A stretch of DNA of 64,000 nt from Nematostella vectensis (GCF_932526225.1 NC_064041.1:12142340-12206339), one strand, 5' to 3'. Shown: positions 1 through 9,675, counted from the first letter of the stretch. The notes: generated by a model from the letters alone, not told the origin. Translations and numbers: made by a program.

Positions 1-46
1 GGATCGTCATTAAGACGACGGGTCATAATCACCGCGATGCACCGTT

Positions 47-59
47 CCCACATGGAGGA
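47..59 (+). promoter_or_regulatory. PSE-like element of U1
   Basis: CCCACATGGAGGA lies at about -60 to -48 from the U1 start. The U2 gene has the near-identical CCCACATGGCGGA at -58 to -46. The shared motif at a shared distance fits the proximal sequence element bound by SNAPc at animal snRNA promoters. PSE sequences differ widely among phyla, so the call rests on position and sharing. It recurs before every intact U1 that has sequence upstream. Confidence 0.65.
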
Positions 60-106
60 TGAAATCAGCCGGGGACAGTCGGTGTACAGGGACGCCAAAT
101 AAACTC

Positions 107-197
107 ATACTTACCTGACGCGGGAGGTTTACCGTGATCACCAAGGCGGTCCTCTCAGGGTGAGGCCCTCTCATTGCACTTCGATTGGGTTGACCCC

Positions 198-229
<32 letters not shown>

Positions 230-235
230 TATAAT

Positions 236-272
<37 letters not shown>
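107..272 (+). ncRNA. U1: U1 snRNA (unit 1)
   Basis: U1 snRNA pairs with the 5' splice site in the first step of spliceosome assembly. The 5' end ATACTTACCTG (107-117) is the invariant splice-site-pairing sequence. Loop II keeps the U1A-binding ATTGCAC (174-180). The stem III region is nearly identical to human U1, and the Sm site AATTTCTGG is at 233-241. The 3' stem-loop is a GGGGAC/GTCCCC stem over a GCGTTCGCGC core. At 166 nt it is about the usual length (164 in human). Stem-loop I, the U1-70K site, reads GATCACCAAGG (136-146) where the usual form is GATCANGAAGG, so one G is C at U1 nt 36; all copies share this. It is expected to be transcribed by Pol II from the PSE at 47-59. The 3' end is placed by homology, within about 2 nt. 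Confidence 0.97.
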
Positions 273-1046
273 AACAATACGAATCAAGTGTAATCACAAC
301 ACAATCACAACGAGCGACTCGTGAAGCACGGACTTCACACCGCTTGTAATCAGTCAACTATTGTAAAATTTCTAACTTCTAATAGCGAACAACTTGCTCT
401 CACATTACCGTCATGGTGGGCAGAGGCTTTAGTCGTGTTTGGTCTGCATTCTAGCGGTGTTTTTGCGATGAAACGAGCGAAGGTGAGCTGTGTTTTGATC
501 AGTTGTTGCTAACCGGCGATGAAAGTTCAGTGCGACTGTTTCGTCACTAAAATAGAACAGTGGAATACGCGCGCTGCTTTGCAACCTTCGCGCTTTATTA
601 TAGTGAGTGAAAACATGATCTCGAAAAGCATTTATTTGGACAAGGTTTACGCTATGAATGGCATCTCAGCTTGTATGAGATGCTAGCTGAGTAATGTTCG
701 TGTTCACTCGCGGTGTAAACGCGCGACCAATGCGATAATACTGCGCACTTTCTCTCATAGTATTTTACTGCATTGAGAGACATTTCCTATGCGAGTACTA
801 ACGCTCTTACAGGCTTTCACAATCCACTGATCTGATCGCTTGTAATATTATGACTCTACTTGAATCTGCTGAACGTTTGCGAACGTTTACGACCGCGATT
901 TTGATTACAATACGGTCGCTGAGTATGCCTGAATTGTCTATAGATCGAGTTGAGAACGCATACAACTGAGGGATTTCTTTAGCTTAGACAATGACCAACC
1001 TGCACTAACTTTTTCTTTATAGTTTAGAAAAAAAATGAAAAAGAAA
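273..1046. other. Long spacer between the convergent U1 and 5S genes
   Basis: 774 bp with no recognisable gene; I found no U4, U5, U6, tRNA or spliced-leader sequence. It holds the 5S terminator at its right end and several perfect inverted repeats. These are GTGAAG/CTTCAC (321-326, 333-338), GCATCTCA/TGAGATGC (661-668, 676-683), the overlapping CTCAGCT/AGCTGAG (665-671, 685-691), TCTCTCA/TGAGAGA (751-757, 774-780) and CGACCG/CGGTCG (890-895, 913-918). A PSE-like CCCACCATGACGG lies on the - strand at 408-420. The spacer recurs in every unit with almost no change, but so does everything else in the array, so this is not evidence of selection. Confidence 0.6.
1028..1042 (-). terminator. Pol III terminator of 5S rRNA
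   Basis: On the 5S strand the gene is followed by runs of 3, 5 and 8 T, the last two at 1042-1038 and 1035-1028. Runs of four or more T in the coding strand stop RNA polymerase III. The 8-T run is 9 in the last unit (62626-62634). Confidence 0.9.
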
Positions 1047-1106
1047 TGCCTACAGCACGCGGTATTCCCAGGCGGTCACCCATCCAAGTACTAACCGCGC
1101 CCAATC

Positions 1107-1137
<31 letters not shown>

Positions 1138-1165
1138 GTGTTTTCTCGATGGTATGGCCGTAGAC
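1047..1165 (-). rRNA. 5S: 5S ribosomal RNA (unit 1)
   Basis: 5S rRNA is a structural RNA of the large ribosomal subunit. On the - strand the gene begins GTCTACGGCCATACC and ends CTGTAGGC; these ends pair to form helix I. The internal promoter is intact: the box A region GTTAAGC and the box C segment GGATGGGTGACCGCCTGG. It is 118 nt up to the terminal GGC, the same as human 5S. The core ACCGGTTCTCGTCCGATCAC is typical of many invertebrate 5S genes. A TATA-like box lies at -26 to -33 and T-runs follow the gene. It is read away from U2 and towards U1, the only gene of the unit on this strand. It should be transcribed by RNA polymerase III, unlike its neighbours. Confidence 0.98.
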
Positions 1166-1190
1166 GAAAGATCTCGGTGATATTTTAGAC

Positions 1191-1198
1191 TTTTATAG
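1191..1198 (-). promoter_or_regulatory. TATA-like box of 5S rRNA
   Basis: CTATAAAA on the - strand lies at -26 to -33 from the 5S start. Upstream TATA-like boxes near -25 to -30 contribute to 5S transcription in several animals in addition to the internal control region. It is present before every 5S copy. Confidence 0.65.
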
Positions 1199-1364
1199 CG
1201 GTGCGGTGAGAACGTACGCACGCACTAGCGCGGTAAAAATGTCTCATTGCACTCGCAAAGACGCTGTATCAAGCGAATACTGCTCGTACGTGATAGCACT
1301 ACGTTCATGACTGATCATCACATGTGATCTTAGGAGGCAGAAGGGCCTAAAACCGAGTCCGTCA

Positions 1365-1377
1365 CCCACATGGCGGA
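1365..1377 (+). promoter_or_regulatory. PSE-like element of U2
   Basis: CCCACATGGCGGA at -58 to -46 from the U2 start matches the U1 element in 12 of 13 bases, while the sequence around it does not match. This is the best evidence that both genes share one SNAPc-type promoter element. Confidence 0.65.
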
Positions 1378-1422
1378 GGCCTAGAATGATAAACGCTCCC
1401 TGTAGTCCGAGCCAGATTCTGC

Positions 1423-1610
1423 ATCGCTTCTCGGCCTTTTGGCTAAGATCAAGTGTAGTATCTGTTCTTATCAGCTTAATATCTGATACGCTGCTCATTG
1501 AGTAGCTCATATATTAAACTGATTTTTGGAAACTGGCTGTGGAATAAGCGGCTTGCTGCGTCCCAGCCACGGGTTGTCTCGGTATTGCACTACCTCCGAG
1601 TACGGCCCCC
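1423..1610 (+). ncRNA. U2: U2 snRNA (unit 1)
   Basis: U2 snRNA pairs with the intron branch site in the spliceosome. The first 67 nt are almost identical to human U2: ATCGCTTCTCGGCC at the start, branch-pairing GTAGTA at nt 33-38 (1455-1460), then the stem IIa sequence. Stem IIb is GCTGCTC/GAGTAGC over a 3-nt loop (1490-1506). The Sm site ATTTTTGG is at 1522-1529. Stem-loop IV reads TATTGCACTACC, where the common animal form has TATTGCAGTACC; this is the U2B''/SNF-binding loop. The length of about 188 nt is normal. A perfect hairpin, CTTCCC/GGGAAG (1610-1625), follows directly, so the 3' end is uncertain by a few nt. It is expected to be a Pol II gene using the PSE at 1365-1377. Confidence 0.97.
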
Positions 1611-1808
1611 TTCCCTTTCGGGAAGACACATTCAAGCAACACCTCGAGCATCATTTACGTGCTGTTCATGCGAGCTATAGCGGGAGAGATCAATAAGAGA
1701 CAGGATCGTCATTAAGACGACGGGTCATAATCACCGCGATGCACCGTTCCCACATGGAGGATGAAATCAGCCGGGGACAGTCGGTGTACAGGGACGCCAA
1801 ATAAACTC
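1611..1808. other. Spacer between U2 and the next U1
   Basis: 198 bp holding the hairpin just after U2 (1610-1625), a TCAAG-containing stretch (1632-1636) that may be part of a 3'-box, and the PSE-like element of the next U1 (1749-1761). No other gene is seen. Confidence 0.6.
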
Positions 1809-1899
1809 ATACTTACCTGACGCGGGAGGTTTACCGTGATCACCAAGGCGGTCCTCTCAGGGTGAGGCCCTCTCATTGCACTTCGATTGGGTTGACCCC

Positions 1900-1931
<32 letters not shown>

Positions 1932-1937
1932 TATAAT

Positions 1938-1974
<37 letters not shown>
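1809..1974 (+). ncRNA. U1: U1 snRNA (unit 2)
   Basis: Same sequence as the U1 at 107-272. Confidence 0.96.
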
Positions 1975-2748
1975 AACAATACGAATCAAGTGTAATCACA
2001 ACACAATCACAACGAGCGACTCGTGAAGCACGGACTTCACACCGCTTGTAATCAGTCAACTATTGTAAAATTTCTAACTTCTAATAGCGAACAACTTGCT
2101 CTCACATTACCGTCATGGTGGGCAGAGGCTTTAGTCGTGTTTGGTCTGCATTCTAGCGGTGTTTTTGCGATGAAACGAGCGAAGGTGAGCTGTGTTTTGA
2201 TCAGTTGTTGCTAACCGGCGATGAAAGTTCAGTGCGACTGTTTCGTCACTAAAATAGAACAGTGGAATACGCGCGCTGCTTTGCAACCTTCGCGCTTTAT
2301 TATAGTGAGTGAAAACATGATCTCGAAAAGCATTTATTTGGACAAGGTTTACGCTATGAATGGCATCTCAGCTTGTATGAGATGCTAGCTGAGTAATGTT
2401 CGTGTTCACTCGCGGTGTAAACGCGCGACCAATGCGATAATACTGCGCACTTTCTCTCATAGTATTTTACTGCATTGAGAGACATTTCCTATGCGAGTAC
2501 TAACGCTCTTACAGGCTTTCACAATCCACTGATCTGATCGCTTGTAATATTATGACTCTACTTGAATCTGCTGAACGTTTGCGAACGTTTACGACCGCGA
2601 TTTTGATTACAATACGGTCGCTGAGTATGCCTGAATTGTCTATAGATCGAGTTGAGAACGCATACAACTGAGGGATTTCTTTAGCTTAGACAATGACCAA
2701 CCTGCACTAACTTTTTCTTTATAGTTTAGAAAAAAAATGAAAAAGAAA

Positions 2749-2808
2749 TGCCTACAGCACGCGGTATTCCCAGGCGGTCACCCATCCAAGTACTAACCGC
2801 GCCCAATC

Positions 2809-2839
<31 letters not shown>

Positions 2840-2867
2840 GTGTTTTCTCGATGGTATGGCCGTAGAC
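2749..2867 (-). rRNA. 5S: 5S ribosomal RNA (unit 2)
   Basis: Same sequence as the 5S at 1047-1165. Confidence 0.97.
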
Positions 2868-3124
2868 GAAAGATCTCGGTGATATTTTAGACTTTTATAG
2901 CGGTGCGGTGAGAACGTACGCACGCACTAGCGCGGTAAAAATGTCTCATTGCACTCGCAAAGACGCTGTATCAAGCGAATACTGCTCGTACGTGATAGCA
3001 CTACGTTCATGACTGATCATCACATGTGATCTTAGGAGGCAGAAGGGCCTAAAACCGAGTCCGTCACCCACATGGCGGAGGCCTAGAATGATAAACGCTC
3101 CCTGTAGTCCGAGCCAGATTCTGC

Positions 3125-3312
3125 ATCGCTTCTCGGCCTTTTGGCTAAGATCAAGTGTAGTATCTGTTCTTATCAGCTTAATATCTGATACGCTGCTCAT
3201 TGAGTAGCTCATATATTAAACTGATTTTTGGAAACTGGCTGTGGAATAAGCGGCTTGCTGCGTCCCAGCCACGGGTTGTCTCGGTATTGCACTACCTCCG
3301 AGTACGGCCCCC
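3125..3312 (+). ncRNA. U2: U2 snRNA (unit 2)
   Basis: Same sequence as the U2 at 1423-1610. Confidence 0.96.
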
Positions 3313-3510
3313 TTCCCTTTCGGGAAGACACATTCAAGCAACACCTCGAGCATCATTTACGTGCTGTTCATGCGAGCTATAGCGGGAGAGATCAATAAGA
3401 GACAGGATCGTCATTAAGACGACGGGTCATAATCACCGCGATGCACCGTTCCCACATGGAGGATGAAATCAGCCGGGGACAGTCGGTGTACAGGGACGCC
3501 AAATAAACTC

Positions 3511-3601
3511 ATACTTACCTGACGCGGGAGGTTTACCGTGATCACCAAGGCGGTCCTCTCAGGGTGAGGCCCTCTCATTGCACTTCGATTGGGTTGACCC
3601 C

Positions 3602-3633
<32 letters not shown>

Positions 3634-3639
3634 TATAAT

Positions 3640-3676
<37 letters not shown>
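3511..3676 (+). ncRNA. U1: U1 snRNA (unit 3)
   Basis: Same sequence as the U1 at 107-272. Confidence 0.96.
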
Positions 3677-4450
3677 AACAATACGAATCAAGTGTAATCA
3701 CAACACAATCACAACGAGCGACTCGTGAAGCACGGACTTCACACCGCTTGTAATCAGTCAACTATTGTAAAATTTCTAACTTCTAATAGCGAACAACTTG
3801 CTCTCACATTACCGTCATGGTGGGCAGAGGCTTTAGTCGTGTTTGGTCTGCATTCTAGCGGTGTTTTTGCGATGAAACGAGCGAAGGTGAGCTGTGTTTT
3901 GATCAGTTGTTGCTAACCGGCGATGAAAGTTCAGTGCGACTGTTTCGTCACTAAAATAGAACAGTGGAATACGCGCGCTGCTTTGCAACCTTCGCGCTTT
4001 ATTATAGTGAGTGAAAACATGATCTCGAAAAGCATTTATTTGGACAAGGTTTACGCTATGAATGGCATCTCAGCTTGTATGAGATGCTAGCTGAGTAATG
4101 TTCGTGTTCACTCGCGGTGTAAACGCGCGACCAATGCGATAATACTGCGCACTTTCTCTCATAGTATTTTACTGCATTGAGAGACATTTCCTATGCGAGT
4201 ACTAACGCTCTTACAGGCTTTCACAATCCACTGATCTGATCGCTTGTAATATTATGACTCTACTTGAATCTGCTGAACGTTTGCGAACGTTTACGACCGC
4301 GATTTTGATTACAATACGGTCGCTGAGTATGCCTGAATTGTCTATAGATCGAGTTGAGAACGCATACAACTGAGGGATTTCTTTAGCTTAGACAATGACC
4401 AACCTGCACTAACTTTTTCTTTATAGTTTAGAAAAAAAATGAAAAAGAAA

Positions 4451-4510
4451 TGCCTACAGCACGCGGTATTCCCAGGCGGTCACCCATCCAAGTACTAACC
4501 GCGCCCAATC

Positions 4511-4541
<31 letters not shown>

Positions 4542-4569
4542 GTGTTTTCTCGATGGTATGGCCGTAGAC
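4451..4569 (-). rRNA. 5S: 5S ribosomal RNA (unit 3)
   Basis: Same sequence as the 5S at 1047-1165. Confidence 0.97.
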
Positions 4570-4826
4570 GAAAGATCTCGGTGATATTTTAGACTTTTAT
4601 AGCGGTGCGGTGAGAACGTACGCACGCACTAGCGCGGTAAAAATGTCTCATTGCACTCGCAAAGACGCTGTATCAAGCGAATACTGCTCGTACGTGATAG
4701 CACTACGTTCATGACTGATCATCACATGTGATCTTAGGAGGCAGAAGGGCCTAAAACCGAGTCCGTCACCCACATGGCGGAGGCCTAGAATGATAAACGC
4801 TCCCTGTAGTCCGAGCCAGATTCTGC

Positions 4827-5014
4827 ATCGCTTCTCGGCCTTTTGGCTAAGATCAAGTGTAGTATCTGTTCTTATCAGCTTAATATCTGATACGCTGCTC
4901 ATTGAGTAGCTCATATATTAAACTGATTTTTGGAAACTGGCTGTGGAATAAGCGGCTTGCTGCGTCCCAGCCACGGGTTGTCTCGGTATTGCACTACCTC
5001 CGAGTACGGCCCCC
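4827..5014 (+). ncRNA. U2: U2 snRNA (unit 3)
   Basis: Same sequence as the U2 at 1423-1610. Confidence 0.96.
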
Positions 5015-5212
5015 TTCCCTTTCGGGAAGACACATTCAAGCAACACCTCGAGCATCATTTACGTGCTGTTCATGCGAGCTATAGCGGGAGAGATCAATAA
5101 GAGACAGGATCGTCATTAAGACGACGGGTCATAATCACCGCGATGCACCGTTCCCACATGGAGGATGAAATCAGCCGGGGACAGTCGGTGTACAGGGACG
5201 CCAAATAAACTC

Positions 5213-5303
5213 ATACTTACCTGACGCGGGAGGTTTACCGTGATCACCAAGGCGGTCCTCTCAGGGTGAGGCCCTCTCATTGCACTTCGATTGGGTTGAC
5301 CCC

Positions 5304-5335
<32 letters not shown>

Positions 5336-5341
5336 TATAAT

Positions 5342-5378
<37 letters not shown>
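5213..5378 (+). ncRNA. U1: U1 snRNA (unit 4)
   Basis: Same sequence as the U1 at 107-272. Confidence 0.96.
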
Positions 5379-6152
5379 AACAATACGAATCAAGTGTAAT
5401 CACAACACAATCACAACGAGCGACTCGTGAAGCACGGACTTCACACCGCTTGTAATCAGTCAACTATTGTAAAATTTCTAACTTCTAATAGCGAACAACT
5501 TGCTCTCACATTACCGTCATGGTGGGCAGAGGCTTTAGTCGTGTTTGGTCTGCATTCTAGCGGTGTTTTTGCGATGAAACGAGCGAAGGTGAGCTGTGTT
5601 TTGATCAGTTGTTGCTAACCGGCGATGAAAGTTCAGTGCGACTGTTTCGTCACTAAAATAGAACAGTGGAATACGCGCGCTGCTTTGCAACCTTCGCGCT
5701 TTATTATAGTGAGTGAAAACATGATCTCGAAAAGCATTTATTTGGACAAGGTTTACGCTATGAATGGCATCTCAGCTTGTATGAGATGCTAGCTGAGTAA
5801 TGTTCGTGTTCACTCGCGGTGTAAACGCGCGACCAATGCGATAATACTGCGCACTTTCTCTCATAGTATTTTACTGCATTGAGAGACATTTCCTATGCGA
5901 GTACTAACGCTCTTACAGGCTTTCACAATCCACTGATCTGATCGCTTGTAATATTATGACTCTACTTGAATCTGCTGAACGTTTGCGAACGTTTACGACC
6001 GCGATTTTGATTACAATACGGTCGCTGAGTATGCCTGAATTGTCTATAGATCGAGTTGAGAACGCATACAACTGAGGGATTTCTTTAGCTTAGACAATGA
6101 CCAACCTGCACTAACTTTTTCTTTATAGTTTAGAAAAAAAATGAAAAAGAAA

Positions 6153-6212
6153 TGCCTACAGCACGCGGTATTCCCAGGCGGTCACCCATCCAAGTACTAA
6201 CCGCGCCCAATC

Positions 6213-6243
<31 letters not shown>

Positions 6244-6271
6244 GTGTTTTCTCGATGGTATGGCCGTAGAC
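6153..6271 (-). rRNA. 5S: 5S ribosomal RNA (unit 4)
   Basis: Same sequence as the 5S at 1047-1165. Confidence 0.97.
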
Positions 6272-6528
6272 GAAAGATCTCGGTGATATTTTAGACTTTT
6301 ATAGCGGTGCGGTGAGAACGTACGCACGCACTAGCGCGGTAAAAATGTCTCATTGCACTCGCAAAGACGCTGTATCAAGCGAATACTGCTCGTACGTGAT
6401 AGCACTACGTTCATGACTGATCATCACATGTGATCTTAGGAGGCAGAAGGGCCTAAAACCGAGTCCGTCACCCACATGGCGGAGGCCTAGAATGATAAAC
6501 GCTCCCTGTAGTCCGAGCCAGATTCTGC

Positions 6529-6716
6529 ATCGCTTCTCGGCCTTTTGGCTAAGATCAAGTGTAGTATCTGTTCTTATCAGCTTAATATCTGATACGCTGC
6601 TCATTGAGTAGCTCATATATTAAACTGATTTTTGGAAACTGGCTGTGGAATAAGCGGCTTGCTGCGTCCCAGCCACGGGTTGTCTCGGTATTGCACTACC
6701 TCCGAGTACGGCCCCC
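6529..6716 (+). ncRNA. U2: U2 snRNA (unit 4)
   Basis: Same sequence as the U2 at 1423-1610. Confidence 0.96.
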
Positions 6717-6914
6717 TTCCCTTTCGGGAAGACACATTCAAGCAACACCTCGAGCATCATTTACGTGCTGTTCATGCGAGCTATAGCGGGAGAGATCAAT
6801 AAGAGACAGGATCGTCATTAAGACGACGGGTCATAATCACCGCGATGCACCGTTCCCACATGGAGGATGAAATCAGCCGGGGACAGTCGGTGTACAGGGA
6901 CGCCAAATAAACTC

Positions 6915-7005
6915 ATACTTACCTGACGCGGGAGGTTTACCGTGATCACCAAGGCGGTCCTCTCAGGGTGAGGCCCTCTCATTGCACTTCGATTGGGTTG
7001 ACCCC

Positions 7006-7037
<32 letters not shown>

Positions 7038-7043
7038 TATAAT

Positions 7044-7080
<37 letters not shown>
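6915..7080 (+). ncRNA. U1: U1 snRNA (unit 5)
   Basis: Same sequence as the U1 at 107-272. Confidence 0.96.
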
Positions 7081-7854
7081 AACAATACGAATCAAGTGTA
7101 ATCACAACACAATCACAACGAGCGACTCGTGAAGCACGGACTTCACACCGCTTGTAATCAGTCAACTATTGTAAAATTTCTAACTTCTAATAGCGAACAA
7201 CTTGCTCTCACATTACCGTCATGGTGGGCAGAGGCTTTAGTCGTGTTTGGTCTGCATTCTAGCGGTGTTTTTGCGATGAAACGAGCGAAGGTGAGCTGTG
7301 TTTTGATCAGTTGTTGCTAACCGGCGATGAAAGTTCAGTGCGACTGTTTCGTCACTAAAATAGAACAGTGGAATACGCGCGCTGCTTTGCAACCTTCGCG
7401 CTTTATTATAGTGAGTGAAAACATGATCTCGAAAAGCATTTATTTGGACAAGGTTTACGCTATGAATGGCATCTCAGCTTGTATGAGATGCTAGCTGAGT
7501 AATGTTCGTGTTCACTCGCGGTGTAAACGCGCGACCAATGCGATAATACTGCGCACTTTCTCTCATAGTATTTTACTGCATTGAGAGACATTTCCTATGC
7601 GAGTACTAACGCTCTTACAGGCTTTCACAATCCACTGATCTGATCGCTTGTAATATTATGACTCTACTTGAATCTGCTGAACGTTTGCGAACGTTTACGA
7701 CCGCGATTTTGATTACAATACGGTCGCTGAGTATGCCTGAATTGTCTATAGATCGAGTTGAGAACGCATACAACTGAGGGATTTCTTTAGCTTAGACAAT
7801 GACCAACCTGCACTAACTTTTTCTTTATAGTTTAGAAAAAAAATGAAAAAGAAA

Positions 7855-7914
7855 TGCCTACAGCACGCGGTATTCCCAGGCGGTCACCCATCCAAGTACT
7901 AACCGCGCCCAATC

Positions 7915-7945
<31 letters not shown>

Positions 7946-7973
7946 GTGTTTTCTCGATGGTATGGCCGTAGAC
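7855..7973 (-). rRNA. 5S: 5S ribosomal RNA (unit 5)
   Basis: Same sequence as the 5S at 1047-1165. Confidence 0.97.
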
Positions 7974-8230
7974 GAAAGATCTCGGTGATATTTTAGACTT
8001 TTATAGCGGTGCGGTGAGAACGTACGCACGCACTAGCGCGGTAAAAATGTCTCATTGCACTCGCAAAGACGCTGTATCAAGCGAATACTGCTCGTACGTG
8101 ATAGCACTACGTTCATGACTGATCATCACATGTGATCTTAGGAGGCAGAAGGGCCTAAAACCGAGTCCGTCACCCACATGGCGGAGGCCTAGAATGATAA
8201 ACGCTCCCTGTAGTCCGAGCCAGATTCTGC

Positions 8231-8418
8231 ATCGCTTCTCGGCCTTTTGGCTAAGATCAAGTGTAGTATCTGTTCTTATCAGCTTAATATCTGATACGCT
8301 GCTCATTGAGTAGCTCATATATTAAACTGATTTTTGGAAACTGGCTGTGGAATAAGCGGCTTGCTGCGTCCCAGCCACGGGTTGTCTCGGTATTGCACTA
8401 CCTCCGAGTACGGCCCCC
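8231..8418 (+). ncRNA. U2: U2 snRNA (unit 5)
   Basis: Same sequence as the U2 at 1423-1610. Confidence 0.96.
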
Positions 8419-8616
8419 TTCCCTTTCGGGAAGACACATTCAAGCAACACCTCGAGCATCATTTACGTGCTGTTCATGCGAGCTATAGCGGGAGAGATCA
8501 ATAAGAGACAGGATCGTCATTAAGACGACGGGTCATAATCACCGCGATGCACCGTTCCCACATGGAGGATGAAATCAGCCGGGGACAGTCGGTGTACAGG
8601 GACGCCAAATAAACTC

Positions 8617-8707
8617 ATACTTACCTGACGCGGGAGGTTTACCGTGATCACCAAGGCGGTCCTCTCAGGGTGAGGCCCTCTCATTGCACTTCGATTGGGT
8701 TGACCCC

Positions 8708-8739
<32 letters not shown>

Positions 8740-8745
8740 TATAAT

Positions 8746-8782
<37 letters not shown>
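8617..8782 (+). ncRNA. U1: U1 snRNA (unit 6)
   Basis: Same sequence as the U1 at 107-272. Confidence 0.96.
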
Positions 8783-9556
8783 AACAATACGAATCAAGTG
8801 TAATCACAACACAATCACAACGAGCGACTCGTGAAGCACGGACTTCACACCGCTTGTAATCAGTCAACTATTGTAAAATTTCTAACTTCTAATAGCGAAC
8901 AACTTGCTCTCACATTACCGTCATGGTGGGCAGAGGCTTTAGTCGTGTTTGGTCTGCATTCTAGCGGTGTTTTTGCGATGAAACGAGCGAAGGTGAGCTG
9001 TGTTTTGATCAGTTGTTGCTAACCGGCGATGAAAGTTCAGTGCGACTGTTTCGTCACTAAAATAGAACAGTGGAATACGCGCGCTGCTTTGCAACCTTCG
9101 CGCTTTATTATAGTGAGTGAAAACATGATCTCGAAAAGCATTTATTTGGACAAGGTTTACGCTATGAATGGCATCTCAGCTTGTATGAGATGCTAGCTGA
9201 GTAATGTTCGTGTTCACTCGCGGTGTAAACGCGCGACCAATGCGATAATACTGCGCACTTTCTCTCATAGTATTTTACTGCATTGAGAGACATTTCCTAT
9301 GCGAGTACTAACGCTCTTACAGGCTTTCACAATCCACTGATCTGATCGCTTGTAATATTATGACTCTACTTGAATCTGCTGAACGTTTGCGAACGTTTAC
9401 GACCGCGATTTTGATTACAATACGGTCGCTGAGTATGCCTGAATTGTCTATAGATCGAGTTGAGAACGCATACAACTGAGGGATTTCTTTAGCTTAGACA
9501 ATGACCAACCTGCACTAACTTTTTCTTTATAGTTTAGAAAAAAAATGAAAAAGAAA

Positions 9557-9616
9557 TGCCTACAGCACGCGGTATTCCCAGGCGGTCACCCATCCAAGTA
9601 CTAACCGCGCCCAATC

Positions 9617-9647
<31 letters not shown>

Positions 9648-9675
9648 GTGTTTTCTCGATGGTATGGCCGTAGAC
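9557..9675 (-). rRNA. 5S: 5S ribosomal RNA (unit 6)
   Basis: Same sequence as the 5S at 1047-1165. Confidence 0.97.

Larger units (their letters stand above)
1166..1422. promoter_or_regulatory. Divergent 5S/U2 promoter region
   Basis: 257 bp separate the diverging starts of 5S (Pol III) and U2 (expected Pol II). The region holds the 5S TATA-like box near its left end and the U2 PSE-like element near its right end. Between them is a perfect 12-bp palindrome, ATCACATGTGAT (1317-1328), at -106 to -95 of U2; it could be an upstream activator site, but I cannot assign a factor. A reading frame crosses the region on - but has no coding signature. Confidence 0.6.

Noticed and set aside
118-200. U1 copies as pseudogenes because of loop I differences from human
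   Set aside because: The splice-site-pairing end, loop II, Sm site and 3' stem-loop are all intact and the change is identical in every copy, so they are better read as functional genes with a lineage-specific loop.
10-357. Recurring 115-aa frame opposite U1, and 63-, 88- and 60-aa frames in every unit
   Set aside because: They overlap U1, U2 or their promoters or sit in spacer, have no recognisable domain, and recur only because the unit recurs. A one-base indel in single units changes them freely (76, 94 and 97 aa forms).
273-1046. A fourth RNA gene (spliced leader, U4, U5, U6 or tRNA) in the long spacer
   Set aside because: I looked for their conserved sequences on both strands and saw none: no Sm site followed by GG, no U6 or tRNA box sequences, and no leader with a splice donor.
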